A stretch of 64,000 nucleotides of DNA. Origin: JBOFBH01 sp051657715. Lineage in GTDB: Bacteria; Actinomycetota; Actinomycetes; Actinomycetales; Angustibacteraceae. Shown here in pieces: positions 16,863-25,430 of the stretch (position 1 is its first letter; the number at the start of each line of letters is the position of its first letter). The stretch spans positions 335,236 to 399,235 of the forward strand of contig JBOFLF010000064.1 in assembly GCA_051657715.1 (NCBI GenBank). The letters are read 5' to 3'. A program made the position numbers and the translations under genes. The notes under the pieces were generated by a model. It ran no database searches. It was not told the DNA's origin and saw nothing but the letters and a program-made list of their open reading frames with translations.

Positions 16863-17279
16863 TCACTTCTCGGTCGTCGGGTCAGCGTCGGGCACGGGCG
16901 TCTCGTCGGGTGCGGCGGTTTCACCTGGTCGTGCGTTCGCACCTCGGGCCGGAAGCTTGTGAAGGGCCTCGTCATCGGCCGTCTCGTCGTTCACTGCCGG
17001 GTCCTTCTCAGCCGGGTGGTCCGAGCCGTCACCTGGGCCGGCAACCAGCTCAGCGATCGCGCGTCGGTCCCAGCGCACCGTCTGCCCGGGAGCGGTCTCC
17101 AGCACCGCGACCCGGTCACCCAGGTCGACGATCCGGGCGTACAGACCGCTGGTGGTGAGAACCTCCTGACCGGGAGCGAGCCGGCCCTGCAGCTCGGCGA
17201 AGGCCCGCTGTCGCTTGCGCTGGCCGTTGAACAGGAATAGCAAGAGCAGCGCGGGTAGGGCGAACACCAGCAAGTCCAC
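16863..17279 (-). CDS. yajC: Preprotein translocase accessory subunit YajC
   Basis: About 138 residues from the GTG at 17279. One N-terminal membrane helix (DLLVFALPALLLLFLFNGQR) is followed by the YajC soluble domain: GQEVLTTSGLYARIVDLGDR and VLETAPGQTVRWDRRAI. It is the first gene of yajC-secD-secF. I prefer this start because AAAGGAAC lies just upstream and homologues begin right at the helix. In-frame GTG 17300, ATG 17336 and ATG 17384 are alternatives. The C-terminal 60 residues are acidic and Pro/Ala-rich. Confidence 0.85.
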   Translation of the reverse strand: MDLLVFALPALLLLFLFNGQRKRQRAFAELQGRLAPGQEVLTTSGLYARIVDLGDRVAVLETAPGQTVRWDRRAIAELVAGPGDGSDHPAEKDPAVNDETADDEALHKLPARGANARPGETAAPDETPVPDADPTTEK

Positions 17280-17493
17280 GACGGTCAGCGTTCCTTTCAC
17301 CGGCGAGACGCCGGATGACAGCGATCGGGAGAACATGGCCCTGGGATTACCGCCTGGACCACACCGCGGCGACACCATCGACATCAGTCGCCCACCACGG
17401 TGAGTCTAGGCGAGGTGACGCATGGCCCCGTAGGGGGACGAACGCCAGCGCACTCAGGTTCCCACCCAGCAGGCCGCAGGTAGGACCGCGAGG
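17280..17493. other. Spacer between ruvB and yajC
   Basis: This 214-bp gap should hold the yajC-secD-secF promoter. The alternative upstream yajC starts also fall in it. I see no separate gene and no strong hairpin. Confidence 0.4.
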
Positions 17494-18744
17494 TCACCCG
17501 AACCTACCGCCCGGTCGGTGGAGGCGGCTGCCGAGGACCCCTGACGTGGTGGACGAGCCCGCCGCGTCGATGCCCGTGCCGTCACCGATGCCCGCGCCGT
17601 TACCGATTTCTGTGCCGTCACCGATTTCTGCGCGATCACCGATGCCGTCGCCAGTGACATCTAGGTCGTCCGCCAGGAGGTCGAGCTGACCTGCCCCACC
17701 CCGCGGCGGCCGGCGGCCGAGGTGACGCCAACCGGCCGGGGTCGCGGCCCGACCCCGGGGGGTGCGGGCCAGCAGCCCTTCCCGTACCAGGAACGGCTCC
17801 ACGACGGTCTCCACCGTGTCCGCCTCCTCCCCGACCGCCACCGCCAACGTGGTCAGCCCTACCGGACCACCGCCGAACCGCTCGCACAGGGCTCGCAGGA
17901 CAGCCCGGTCCAACCGGTCCAGCCCACGCTCGTCCACGTCGTACAACTCCAGCGCGGCCCGCGCGGCCCGACGGTCGATCCGCCCGTCGCCGTGCACCTG
18001 CGCCCAGTCCCGCACCCGGCGCAGCAGCCGGTTGGCGATCCGGGGCGTGCCGCGGCAGCGTCCGGCGATCTCGGTGGCGCCTTCGTCGTCCAGCCCGATG
18101 CCGAGCAGGCCGGCGGAGCGGTTCAGCAGCTGGTGCAGCTCGGCCGCGCTGTAGAAGTCGAGGTGGCCGGTGAAACCGAAGCGGTCCCGCAGCGGAGCCG
18201 GCAGCAGACCGGACCGGGTGGTCGCGCCGACCAGCGTGAATCGAGCCAGGTCCAGCGGGATCGCGGTGGCACCAGGACCCTTGCCGACGATCACGTCGAC
18301 CCGGAAGTCCTCCATCGCCAGGTAGAGCATCTCCTCGGCGGGGCGGGCCATCCGGTGTATCTCGTCCAGAAACAACACCTCGCCCTCGGTGAGCGAGGAC
18401 AGGATGGCCGCGAGGTCGCCGGCGTGCTGGATGGCCGGACCGCTGCTCACGCGCACCGGCGCGGACATCTCGGCACCGATGATGAAGGCCAACGTGGTCT
18501 TGCCCAGACCAGGTGGGCCGGACAGCAGCACGTGGTCCGGCTGGGTGCCACGGTCTCGGGCGGCCTGCAGCACCAACGACAACTGCTCGCGGACGCGGCC
18601 CTGCCCGATCAGCTCGTCCAGCCGCGTCGGACGCAACGCGCTCTCCACGGTGCGCTCGTCCGCCCCGGCCTCGGCCGCCACCACCCGCAGCTCCGGGTCA
18701 GCCTCGAACACGCTGTCGTCCCCGCCCCCTGGTAGGCGGCTCAC
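17494..18744 (-). CDS. ruvB: Holliday junction helicase RuvB with repeat tail
   Basis: 416 residues. The AAA+ motor has Walker A LSGPPGLGKTTLA, Walker B LFLDEIHRM, sensor LVGATTRSGLL and a C-terminal winged-helix domain (RTPRGRAATPAGWRHLG). It drives branch migration of Holliday junctions with RuvA. Ordinary RuvB is about 335-350 residues and normally ends soon after that last motif. Here about 70 more residues follow, including a run of I-G-[DN]-G-type repeats at about 358-385. The GTG start overlaps the ruvA stop by GTGA. Confidence 0.95.
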   Translation of the reverse strand: MSRLPGGGDDSVFEADPELRVVAAEAGADERTVESALRPTRLDELIGQGRVREQLSLVLQAARDRGTQPDHVLLSGPPGLGKTTLAFIIGAEMSAPVRVSSGPAIQHAGDLAAILSSLTEGEVLFLDEIHRMARPAEEMLYLAMEDFRVDVIVGKGPGATAIPLDLARFTLVGATTRSGLLPAPLRDRFGFTGHLDFYSAAELHQLLNRSAGLLGIGLDDEGATEIAGRCRGTPRIANRLLRRVRDWAQVHGDGRIDRRAARAALELYDVDERGLDRLDRAVLRALCERFGGGPVGLTTLAVAVGEEADTVETVVEPFLVREGLLARTPRGRAATPAGWRHLGRRPPRGGAGQLDLLADDLDVTGDGIGDRAEIGDGTEIGNGAGIGDGTGIDAAGSSTTSGVLGSRLHRPGGRFG

Positions 18745-19343
18745 GAGGGCCGCCCCAGTCGTTGCAGCGCAGCTCGCAGGACCGCCGGGACGTCTACCGG
18801 CTGGTCATCGCCCGGGGCCACCGCCGACACCGCGTCGTCCGCGGCCTTCATCGTCCACCCCAGGCCGACCAGGGCCTGCCGCACCTGGTCACGCCACCCG
18901 TCCCCGGGCACGGGCACCGTCGGACCCTGGGACGCTGTCGCGGGTGGGCCGAGCTTGCCCTTGAGCTCCAGGGCCAGCCGCTGCGCCCCCTTGAGCCCGA
19001 CCCCCGGAACGGCACGGAGCGCGGCGAAGTCGTCGGTGGCGATCGCCCGGCGCAACGACTCCGGCTCGTGCACCGCGAGCATGGCCAGCGCCAGCCTCGG
19101 ACCGATACCGGACACGGTCTGCACAGCCTCGAAGGTGGCGCGTTCGTCGTCGTCGGCAAAACCGAACAGGGTCAGGGAGTCCTCGCGCACCACCAGCGAC
19201 GTGGTCAGCAGCGCGGGGGCGCCCTCGCGCAGCCCGGCCAAGGTGCGGGGTCCCGCGTGGACCAGGACGCCGACGCCGCCGACCGCGACCACCGCAGCGT
19301 CCAGCCTCAGCTGCTGGACGACCCCGGACACCGACGCGATCAC
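18741..19343 (-). CDS. ruvA: Holliday junction DNA helicase subunit RuvA
   Basis: 200 residues, the standard size. It has an N-terminal OB domain (VSGVVQQLRLDAAVVAVGGV), central helix-hairpin-helix motifs (VSGIGPRLALAML and VPGVGLKGAQRLALELKGKL) and a C-terminal RuvB-binding domain. It binds four-way junctions and loads RuvB. The GTG at 19343 overlaps the ruvC stop by GTGA; the frame is open further upstream only as the antisense of ruvC. Confidence 0.95.
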   Translation of the reverse strand: MIASVSGVVQQLRLDAAVVAVGGVGVLVHAGPRTLAGLREGAPALLTTSLVVREDSLTLFGFADDDERATFEAVQTVSGIGPRLALAMLAVHEPESLRRAIATDDFAALRAVPGVGLKGAQRLALELKGKLGPPATASQGPTVPVPGDGWRDQVRQALVGLGWTMKAADDAVSAVAPGDDQPVDVPAVLRAALQRLGRPS

Positions 19344-19891
19344 CGGCGGCCCGCTCGAACAGTGGCCGAAGCCATCGGGACCCGGGCGCGTGCTTCGGCC
19401 AGGCGTTGAGCGGCAGAGCCGCGCCAGACCTGGCAGATCGCCAGAGCGAGCGCGTCGGCGGCGTCGGCCGGTCGCGGTGGCGCGTCCAACCGCAACAGCC
19501 GGGTCACCATCGCGGCCACCTGCGCCTTGTCCGCCCGGCCATGGCCGGTGACGGCGGCCTTCACCTCGCTCGGGGTGTGCAGCGCGACCGGCACGCCGTG
19601 CCGAGCCGCCACCAGGACCGCGACCGCCGACGCCTGAGCGGTCCCCATGACGGTGCGGACGTTGTGCTGGCTGAACACCCGCTCCACCGCCACCACATCC
19701 GGCTGGCAGCGCAGTACCCAGGCCTCGATATCCCGCTCGATGTGGGCCAACCGTTCGGTGAGGGGAGCGCCGGCCGGGGTGCGCACCACATCGACGTCCA
19801 CCAAGTGGAGCGCGCGACCGGCCGTGCCGCTCACCACGCCCACCCCACACCGGGTCAACCCAGGGTCAACACCCAGAACCCGCACGCGCAC
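19340..19891 (-). CDS. ruvC: Holliday junction resolvase RuvC
   Basis: 183 residues. RNase H-like endonuclease that cuts Holliday junctions. Acidic catalytic residues are visible in VLGVDPGLTRCGVG, VAVERVFSQHNVRTVMG and the C-terminal PADAADALALAIC. The GTG start at 19891 follows GGAGGCG. A TAGCGT box (19922-19927) is a likely -10. It is the first gene of ruvC-ruvA-ruvB, joined by two 4-bp overlaps. Confidence 0.96.
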   Translation of the reverse strand: MRVRVLGVDPGLTRCGVGVVSGTAGRALHLVDVDVVRTPAGAPLTERLAHIERDIEAWVLRCQPDVVAVERVFSQHNVRTVMGTAQASAVAVLVAARHGVPVALHTPSEVKAAVTGHGRADKAQVAAMVTRLLRLDAPPRPADAADALALAICQVWRGSAAQRLAEARARVPMASATVRAGRR

Positions 19892-19921
19892 GCCTCCGGT
19901 CCGAACACCAGTTCGGTGGCC

Positions 19922-19927
19922 ACGCTA
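19922..19927 (-). promoter_or_regulatory. Candidate -10 box of ruvCAB
   Basis: TAGCGT on the minus strand, 30 nt before the ruvC GTG, with GGAGGCG as ribosome site. I saw no clear LexA/SOS box, though the gap to yebC is short. Confidence 0.35.
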
Positions 19928-19983
19928 CACAGCGCGTCCGCCGAGCCTCGCCAGGACGCGCCGATACCGCCGAGGCAGGTGGC

Positions 19984-20739
<756 letters not shown>

Positions 20740-20779
20740 GCTCGCTCCTTCACCTTGCCGCCGGTCCGCGCCGCCGTCG

Positions 20780-20785
20780 AGCCTA
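20780..20785 (-). promoter_or_regulatory. Candidate -10 box of yebC
   Basis: TAGGCT on the minus strand, about 40 nt upstream of the yebC ATG, within the 133-bp gap to pdxT. Confidence 0.35.
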
Positions 20786-20872
20786 ACGCCACGGCGGCTC
20801 GGACCCCGCGTCCCTCCTCTGCCCTCGTCCGGCCAGGCATGCTTCGAGATCGCGCAAGAGACATCGTTGGCG

Positions 20873-21478
20873 CTACGAACGGCGCCGCACCATCTCGAGG
20901 AACAGGCGGTGCACGCGACCGTCGCCGGTCACCTCCGGGTGGAACGACGTGGCCAGCAGCGCACCCTGCCGGACAGCGACAACCCGGCCAGCTGCCGGCC
21001 CCTGCTCGACACGCGCGAGCACCTCGACGTCCGGCCCGGCGTCCTCGACCCAGGGCGCCCGGATGAAGGACGCCGGCACCGGACCGCCGTCCACCCCGCG
21101 CACCCGCACGGCGCCGTCGAAGGAGTCGACCTGACGGCCGAACGCATTGCGCCGCACCGTGATGTCCAGACCGCCGAAGGTCTGCTGGTCCGGGCGGCCG
21201 TCGAGCACCCGGTCAGCCAGCAGGATCATGCCCGCGCAGGACCCGTACGCCGGCAGGCCTTCCCGCAGTCGCCCAACCAGCGGCTCACGGACCCCGAATG
21301 CCCGGGACAGCTTGTCGATCGTGGTCGACTCCCCGCCCGGGATCACCAGGCCGGCCAGCCCCTCCAGCTCCTGCGGACGTCGTACCGGGACGGCGCGTGC
21401 CCCGACCACAGTCAACGCCGCCAGGTGCTCCCGTACGTCCCCCTGCAGCGCCAGCACACCGATCACCGCGTCACCCAC
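20873..21478 (-). CDS. pdxT: Pyridoxal 5'-phosphate synthase glutaminase subunit
   Basis: 201 residues of the class I glutaminase fold. It releases ammonia from glutamine for PdxS. The oxyanion and nucleophile motifs are VIPGGESTT and YGSCAGMILLA (catalytic Cys), and the C-terminal His-Glu pair is in ATSFHPEVTGD. The GTG at 21478 has a TAAGCT box 8 nt upstream and no ribosome site, so the mRNA may be nearly leaderless. It is separated from pdxS by a VapBC pair and kynU. Confidence 0.96.
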   Translation of the reverse strand: MGDAVIGVLALQGDVREHLAALTVVGARAVPVRRPQELEGLAGLVIPGGESTTIDKLSRAFGVREPLVGRLREGLPAYGSCAGMILLADRVLDGRPDQQTFGGLDITVRRNAFGRQVDSFDGAVRVRGVDGGPVPASFIRAPWVEDAGPDVEVLARVEQGPAAGRVVAVRQGALLATSFHPEVTGDGRVHRLFLEMVRRRS

Positions 21479-21520
21479 GACACCAGAGCTTAGGAGCCGG
21501 TCCGTGTCCTGTGTCGCGGG

Positions 21521-21970
21521 TCAACGCTTGGTCGACACGCGACGGCTTCGCGGCTGATTCCATCGAACTCCCTTGAAGCGGCCGAAGTCGCTGTCATACG
21601 TCACCACGACAGCGTCGTACTCAACCGCGAGCGCAGCTAGGTGGGCGTCGCTGACCAGGTTGCCACCGGTACCAACCGTGGCCAGGAGCCCGGCGAGGAC
21701 GTCGAGGTGCCGAGCCGTCGGCTCGACCAGGAGAGCCGACGGTCGGGCGAGCCACTCGGTGACCCGAGCCGTGGCTTCGGGGACGGGAAGGGGCGACGGG
21801 AACAGCCCCACCTTGGTCGACAGTCTGAGGAAGGCCAAGATCACCCCCCAGCTCAGGCCAACCGACTCGTCGCCGGCCAACGCCTCGTCGAGCCATGTCC
21901 TCGAGTCACTGTGGTGGTCCGCATCCTCATTAACTGCGTACAGCAGGACGTTCGCGTCGACCAGCCTCAC
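21521..21970 (-). CDS. vapC: VapC-family PIN domain toxin
   Basis: 149 residues. Metal-dependent PIN ribonuclease with acidic residues in MRLVDANVLLYAVN, LVSDAHLAALAVEY and VVTYDSDFGRF. VapC toxins cut tRNA or rRNA and are held inactive by the paired antitoxin. The GTG start overlaps the antitoxin stop by GTGA, the usual TA coupling. The subfamily matches the long PIN type with a WLDEAL helix after the first strand. The RNA target is unknown. Confidence 0.9.
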   Translation of the reverse strand: MRLVDANVLLYAVNEDADHHSDSRTWLDEALAGDESVGLSWGVILAFLRLSTKVGLFPSPLPVPEATARVTEWLARPSALLVEPTARHLDVLAGLLATVGTGGNLVSDAHLAALAVEYDAVVVTYDSDFGRFKGVRWNQPRSRRVSTKR

Positions 21971-22221
21971 TTGCCGAGTCGCATCTTCCGGACCAGTTCC
22001 TCGTCCTCCAGCTCGCCGGCCAGCTGTAGCGCGCGGTCCAGATTGACCGTCGGCGTCCCGAGACGGGCCGTGCGGGTCTGGAACTGGGAGCGCGGTGGCC
22101 GACGACCGAGCCCGGTGCGGATCGCATCGTTCACGGCCTCCTTGAACGACACGCCTTTCTCGCGCATTCGTCGACGGATCAGGGCCTCAGTATCGGCGTC
22201 CAGCGTGATGGTACTCCGCAC
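21967..22221 (-). CDS. vapB: VapB-type ribbon-helix-helix antitoxin
   Basis: 84 residues from the GTG at 22221. The N-terminus RSTITLDADTEALIRRRMRE followed by GVSFKEAVNDAIRTGL is a ribbon-helix-helix DNA-binding fold. The C-terminal half should wrap the toxin. I prefer this GTG to the ATG at 22266 because a TATGAT box ends exactly 6 nt before it, indicating leaderless transcription starting on the GTG. The longer start would put the promoter inside the gene. Confidence 0.85.
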   Translation of the reverse strand: MRSTITLDADTEALIRRRMREKGVSFKEAVNDAIRTGLGRRPPRSQFQTRTARLGTPTVNLDRALQLAGELEDEELVRKMRLGK

Positions 22222-22227
22222 GTTCTC

Positions 22228-22260
22228 ATCATAGCATCGGAGCAGTTGATGCTCTGATGC
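22228..22260 (-). promoter_or_regulatory. vapBC leaderless promoter with inverted-repeat operator
   Basis: TATGAT at 22228-22233 lies 6 nt before the antitoxin GTG. Next to it is an inverted repeat with 11-bp arms at 22234-22244 and 22250-22260 around a 5-bp spacer, with one mismatch. It occupies the -35/spacer region, the expected position for autorepression by the VapB dimer or VapBC complex. Confidence 0.65.
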
Positions 22261-22292
22261 CCGCATCGGCGCGATGACTACGCCCCCCGGGC

Positions 22293-22298
22293 TAGCGT
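22293..22298 (+). promoter_or_regulatory. Leaderless -10 box of kynU
   Basis: TAGCGT ends 7 nt before the kynU ATG at 22306, and no Shine-Dalgarno sequence is present. The transcript therefore probably begins at or next to the start codon. Confidence 0.5.
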
Positions 22299-22305
22299 GC
22301 CTGCC

Positions 22306-23586
22306 ATGACCGACTCGGCTGCCACGCGCTCCCCTGCCCCGACCCCCGACCTCGTGGACCTGACCGCGCGGGCCGTGAAGCTAGACGCGACTGATCCGCT
22401 GGGACACATCCGGGACCGGTTCGTCCTGCCGGACGGTGTGGTCTACCTGGACGGCAACAGCCTCGGCCCGTTGCCGGCCGGGGTCCGCGAGGCGGTGGAC
22501 GACGTCGTCGTCCGGCAGTGGGGCCGGGACCTCATCGGGTCCTGGAACACCCACGACTGGTGGGGTGCTCCGCGCCGGGTGGGGGACGCGATCGGCCGGC
22601 TGGTCGGCGCGGCACCCGGGCAGGTGGTGGTGGGGGACTCGACGTCGGTGCAGCTGTTCAAGTGTCTGGTCGCCGGTGCGCGGCTACGGCCCGGGCGGCG
22701 CGTCGTGGTGAGCGACCCGGACACCTTCCCCACCGACCGCTACGTGCTGGACGGCGTCGCGGCGCTGACCGGACTGGAGGTGATCCAGACGGGGCCGGCC
22801 GAGCTGCCGGCGGTGCTCGCCGAGCACGGCGCGGACGTCGCGGTGGTCTCGCTGTCGCACGTGGACTACCGGACCGGCGAGCTGTGGGACCTGCCCGGCT
22901 TGACCGCGGCGATACACGACACCGGCGCGATCGCGCTCTGGGACCTGTGCCACAGCGCGGGCGTCGTCGACGTCGGGCTGGACGCGCACGGCGTCGACCT
23001 CGCCGTCGGCTGCGGCTACAAGTACCTCAACGGCGGCCCCGGCGCACCGGGTTACGTATACGTCGCACACCGGCACCAGGACGCCGTCGACCAACCGCTC
23101 ATTGGGTGGAACGGACACGCCCACCCGTTCGCGATGACCCCGGACTACCAGCCGGCACCCGGCATCGACCGGATGCGGGTCGGCACCCCACCGATGCTCT
23201 CGCTGCTCGCGCTCGAGGCGGCGCTGCGCGCGTACGACGGTCTGGATATCGCCGCGGTCCGAGCACGGTCGCTGTCGCTGACCGGCTTTCTGATCAGCTG
23301 CGTGCACGAGCTGCTGCCGGACGTCGCGGTGGTCACCCCGAGCAATGACGCCCGGCGCGGCTCGCAGGTCGCACTTCGACACCCCCGAGCGGTTGCAATC
23401 GTCCAAGCGCTGATCGCACGCGGCGTCGTTGGCGACTTCCGCGAGCCGGACGTCGTCCGGCTCGGCCTCGGTCCGCTGTTCCTCTCGCACGCTGACGTGT
23501 TAGCCGCTGCCCGCCACCTACATGCCGTGCTCACCGAGGACGACCTCGACGATCCCCGCTGGAACGCGCGCGCCGCCGTCACCTGA
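22306..23586 (+). CDS. kynU: Kynureninase
   Basis: 426 residues. PLP enzyme that cleaves kynurenine to anthranilate and alanine (or 3-hydroxykynurenine to 3-hydroxyanthranilate). Signature segments are VYLDGNSLGPLP, VVVGDSTSVQLFK, ALWDLCHSAGVVDV and the Schiff-base lysine in VGCGYKYLNGGPGAPG. The ATG at 22306 is favoured by the TAGCGT box. No tryptophan dioxygenase or formamidase is in the window, so its pathway partners are elsewhere. It lies in plus orientation inside a minus-strand block, between vapBC and pdxS. Confidence 0.93.
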   Translation: MTDSAATRSPAPTPDLVDLTARAVKLDATDPLGHIRDRFVLPDGVVYLDGNSLGPLPAGVREAVDDVVVRQWGRDLIGSWNTHDWWGAPRRVGDAIGRLVGAAPGQVVVGDSTSVQLFKCLVAGARLRPGRRVVVSDPDTFPTDRYVLDGVAALTGLEVIQTGPAELPAVLAEHGADVAVVSLSHVDYRTGELWDLPGLTAAIHDTGAIALWDLCHSAGVVDVGLDAHGVDLAVGCGYKYLNGGPGAPGYVYVAHRHQDAVDQPLIGWNGHAHPFAMTPDYQPAPGIDRMRVGTPPMLSLLALEAALRAYDGLDIAAVRARSLSLTGFLISCVHELLPDVAVVTPSNDARRGSQVALRHPRAVAIVQALIARGVVGDFREPDVVRLGLGPLFLSHADVLAAARHLHAVLTEDDLDDPRWNARAAVT

Positions 23587-23656
23587 GGCACGACATCGCG
23601 ATGGCCCGATGGGCCTCATCATCATCGCCCGATGCCAACGTGATGCCCGCGAGGTG

Positions 23657-24673
23657 CTACCAGCCGCGGTCGGCCAGCCGGTGCGGCTCCGGAACGTCGG
23701 CCACGTTGATCCCGACCATCGCCTCACCCAGCCCGCGGGACACCTTGGCCACCACGTCCGGGTCGTCATAGAAGGTCGTCGCCTTGACGATCGCCTCAGC
23801 TCGCTGCGCGGGGTTGCCGGACTTGAAGATCCCGGAGCCGACGAACACTCCCTCGGCACCCAGCTGCATCATCATCGCGGCATCCGCGGGGGTGGCGATG
23901 CCGCCGGCAGTGAACAGCACCACCGGGAGCTTGCCCGCCCCGGCTACCTCGCGGACCAGCTCGTATGGCGCCTGCAACTCTTTCGCGGCGACATACAGCT
24001 CGTCCGGTGACAGCGACGTCAGCCGGCGGATCTGACCGCCGATCGACCGCATGTGCGTCGTCGCGTTCGACACGTCACCGGTGCCAGCCTCGCCCTTGGA
24101 GCGGATCATCGCCGCGCCCTCGGCGATCCGCCGCAACGCTTCGCCGAGGTTGGTCGCACCGCAGACGAACGGCACCGTGAACGCCCACTTGTCGATGTGG
24201 TGCTCATAGTCGGCCGGGGTCAGCACCTCGGACTCGTCGATGTAGTCGACACCGAGCGACTGCAGCACCTGCGCTTCGACGAAGTGCCCGATCCGGGCCT
24301 TCGCCATCACCGGGATGGACACCGCGGAGACGATGCCCTCGACCATGTCCGGATCACTCATCCGAGCAACCCCACCCTGGGCGCGGATGTCGGCCGGCAC
24401 CCGCTCCAGCGCCATCACCGCGACCGCGCCGGCGTCCTCGGCGATCTTCGCCTGGTCGGGGGTGACGACGTCCATGATGACGCCGCCCTTGAGCATCTCG
24501 GCCATGCCCCGCTTGACCCGGGCCGTACCGGTCGTAGGTTGGGGTTGTAGCCCGGTGGTGGCTTCAGCAGGGTGGACAGCAGCACGGTGCACAGCAGCGG
24601 TGGGCTCAGCGGCGGCGAGTACCGACGACCTGGGCGCGGATTCGCTCACGGCGGCGGTGCGGTCAGTGGGCAC
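23657..24673 (-). CDS. pdxS: Pyridoxal 5'-phosphate synthase lyase subunit
   Basis: 338 residues. It condenses ribose 5-phosphate, glyceraldehyde 3-phosphate and ammonia into PLP, forming a dodecamer with PdxT. Conserved pieces are VKRGMAEMLKGGVIMDVV, MAKARIGHFVEAQVLQSLGV, IRSKGEAGTGDVSNA and FTAGGIATPADAAMMMQLGA. I take the GTG at 24673 because GGGAGG lies 6-7 nt upstream. This leaves an Ala/Thr-rich N-terminal extension of about 35-40 residues before the first conserved motif, longer than in most PdxS. Confidence 0.96.
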   Translation of the reverse strand: MPTDRTAAVSESAPRSSVLAAAEPTAAVHRAAVHPAEATTGLQPQPTTGTARVKRGMAEMLKGGVIMDVVTPDQAKIAEDAGAVAVMALERVPADIRAQGGVARMSDPDMVEGIVSAVSIPVMAKARIGHFVEAQVLQSLGVDYIDESEVLTPADYEHHIDKWAFTVPFVCGATNLGEALRRIAEGAAMIRSKGEAGTGDVSNATTHMRSIGGQIRRLTSLSPDELYVAAKELQAPYELVREVAGAGKLPVVLFTAGGIATPADAAMMMQLGAEGVFVGSGIFKSGNPAQRAEAIVKATTFYDDPDVVAKVSRGLGEAMVGINVADVPEPHRLADRGW

Positions 24674-24758
24674 GACAGACCTCCCTGGTGCACGGGGCAG
24701 TGGCTCCATGGTACGGCTCGCCGCAGGCCTGACCACCAGCGCTGGGTCCGATCGGACG

Positions 24759-25430
24759 CTACCGGGTCAGCTCGGGCGGCGGCTCGTCGTCCATCTCGAA
24801 GGTGTCGGGCACCAGCGCACGTCCAGCCAACCGCACCCACCGCACGATCCGCTTGCGGCGCAACCGCAGGACGTCCGTCACGGCGCCGTTGAGGAACCGC
24901 CGGGCCAGCTGCACCCGATGAGCGGCGACCGCCACCCGGTCCAGCGCAAGGGCACCGAGACCACCAGCCTGGTCGTCCTCGAGCTGGTCATGACGCGATC
25001 CGGCGCTCTGGCCCGCAGCCACGTCGAGCCCGCGGTCGGACCGGCCCTGGCCGGACTCGGAGTCGGACTCGGGATCCAGCCCGCCCACGGCAGCGCGCAG
25101 CACCCGGGACAGATCGCTCTCCGCCTGCTCCCGCCGAGCACCACCTGCCACCCCGCGATGATCGGGCGATTCGTGGTTGTCCGCGGACTCCCCTGCTTCG
25201 AGCGCCCGGGACGCCGCATCGGCGAGCAACAACCCGGATGCCGCGTCCACCCGCCCGGAGGTGGCCAGCTCCAAGGCAGCCTCGGCCCGGCGGACCAGCT
25301 GGGTGTCCAGGACCGCCCGGGCCGCCTCGACCCGGTGGTGCAACCGATCCAGACGGCTTGCGGAGAACGACAGGTACCAGGCCAGCAGGGCGAGCAGGAG
25401 CGACCCTGCCAACGTCCACACCGAGATCAC
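24759..25430 (-). CDS. Conserved membrane-anchored protein next to pimA
   Basis: 223 residues. One N-terminal helix (WTLAGSLLLALLAWYLSF) is followed by a helical, Arg/Ala-rich cytoplasmic region and a Ser/Asp/Gly-rich middle. It ends in a conserved-looking GRALVPDTFEMDDEPPPELT tail. Its place between pimA and pdxS matches, from memory, Rv2609c of M. tuberculosis; I do not recognise a catalytic domain. The GTG at 25430 overlaps the pimA stop by GTGA, so it is probably made with the PIM enzymes. Function unknown. Confidence 0.75.
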   Translation of the reverse strand: MISVWTLAGSLLLALLAWYLSFSASRLDRLHHRVEAARAVLDTQLVRRAEAALELATSGRVDAASGLLLADAASRALEAGESADNHESPDHRGVAGGARREQAESDLSRVLRAAVGGLDPESDSESGQGRSDRGLDVAAGQSAGSRHDQLEDDQAGGLGALALDRVAVAAHRVQLARRFLNGAVTDVLRLRRKRIVRWVRLAGRALVPDTFEMDDEPPPELTR

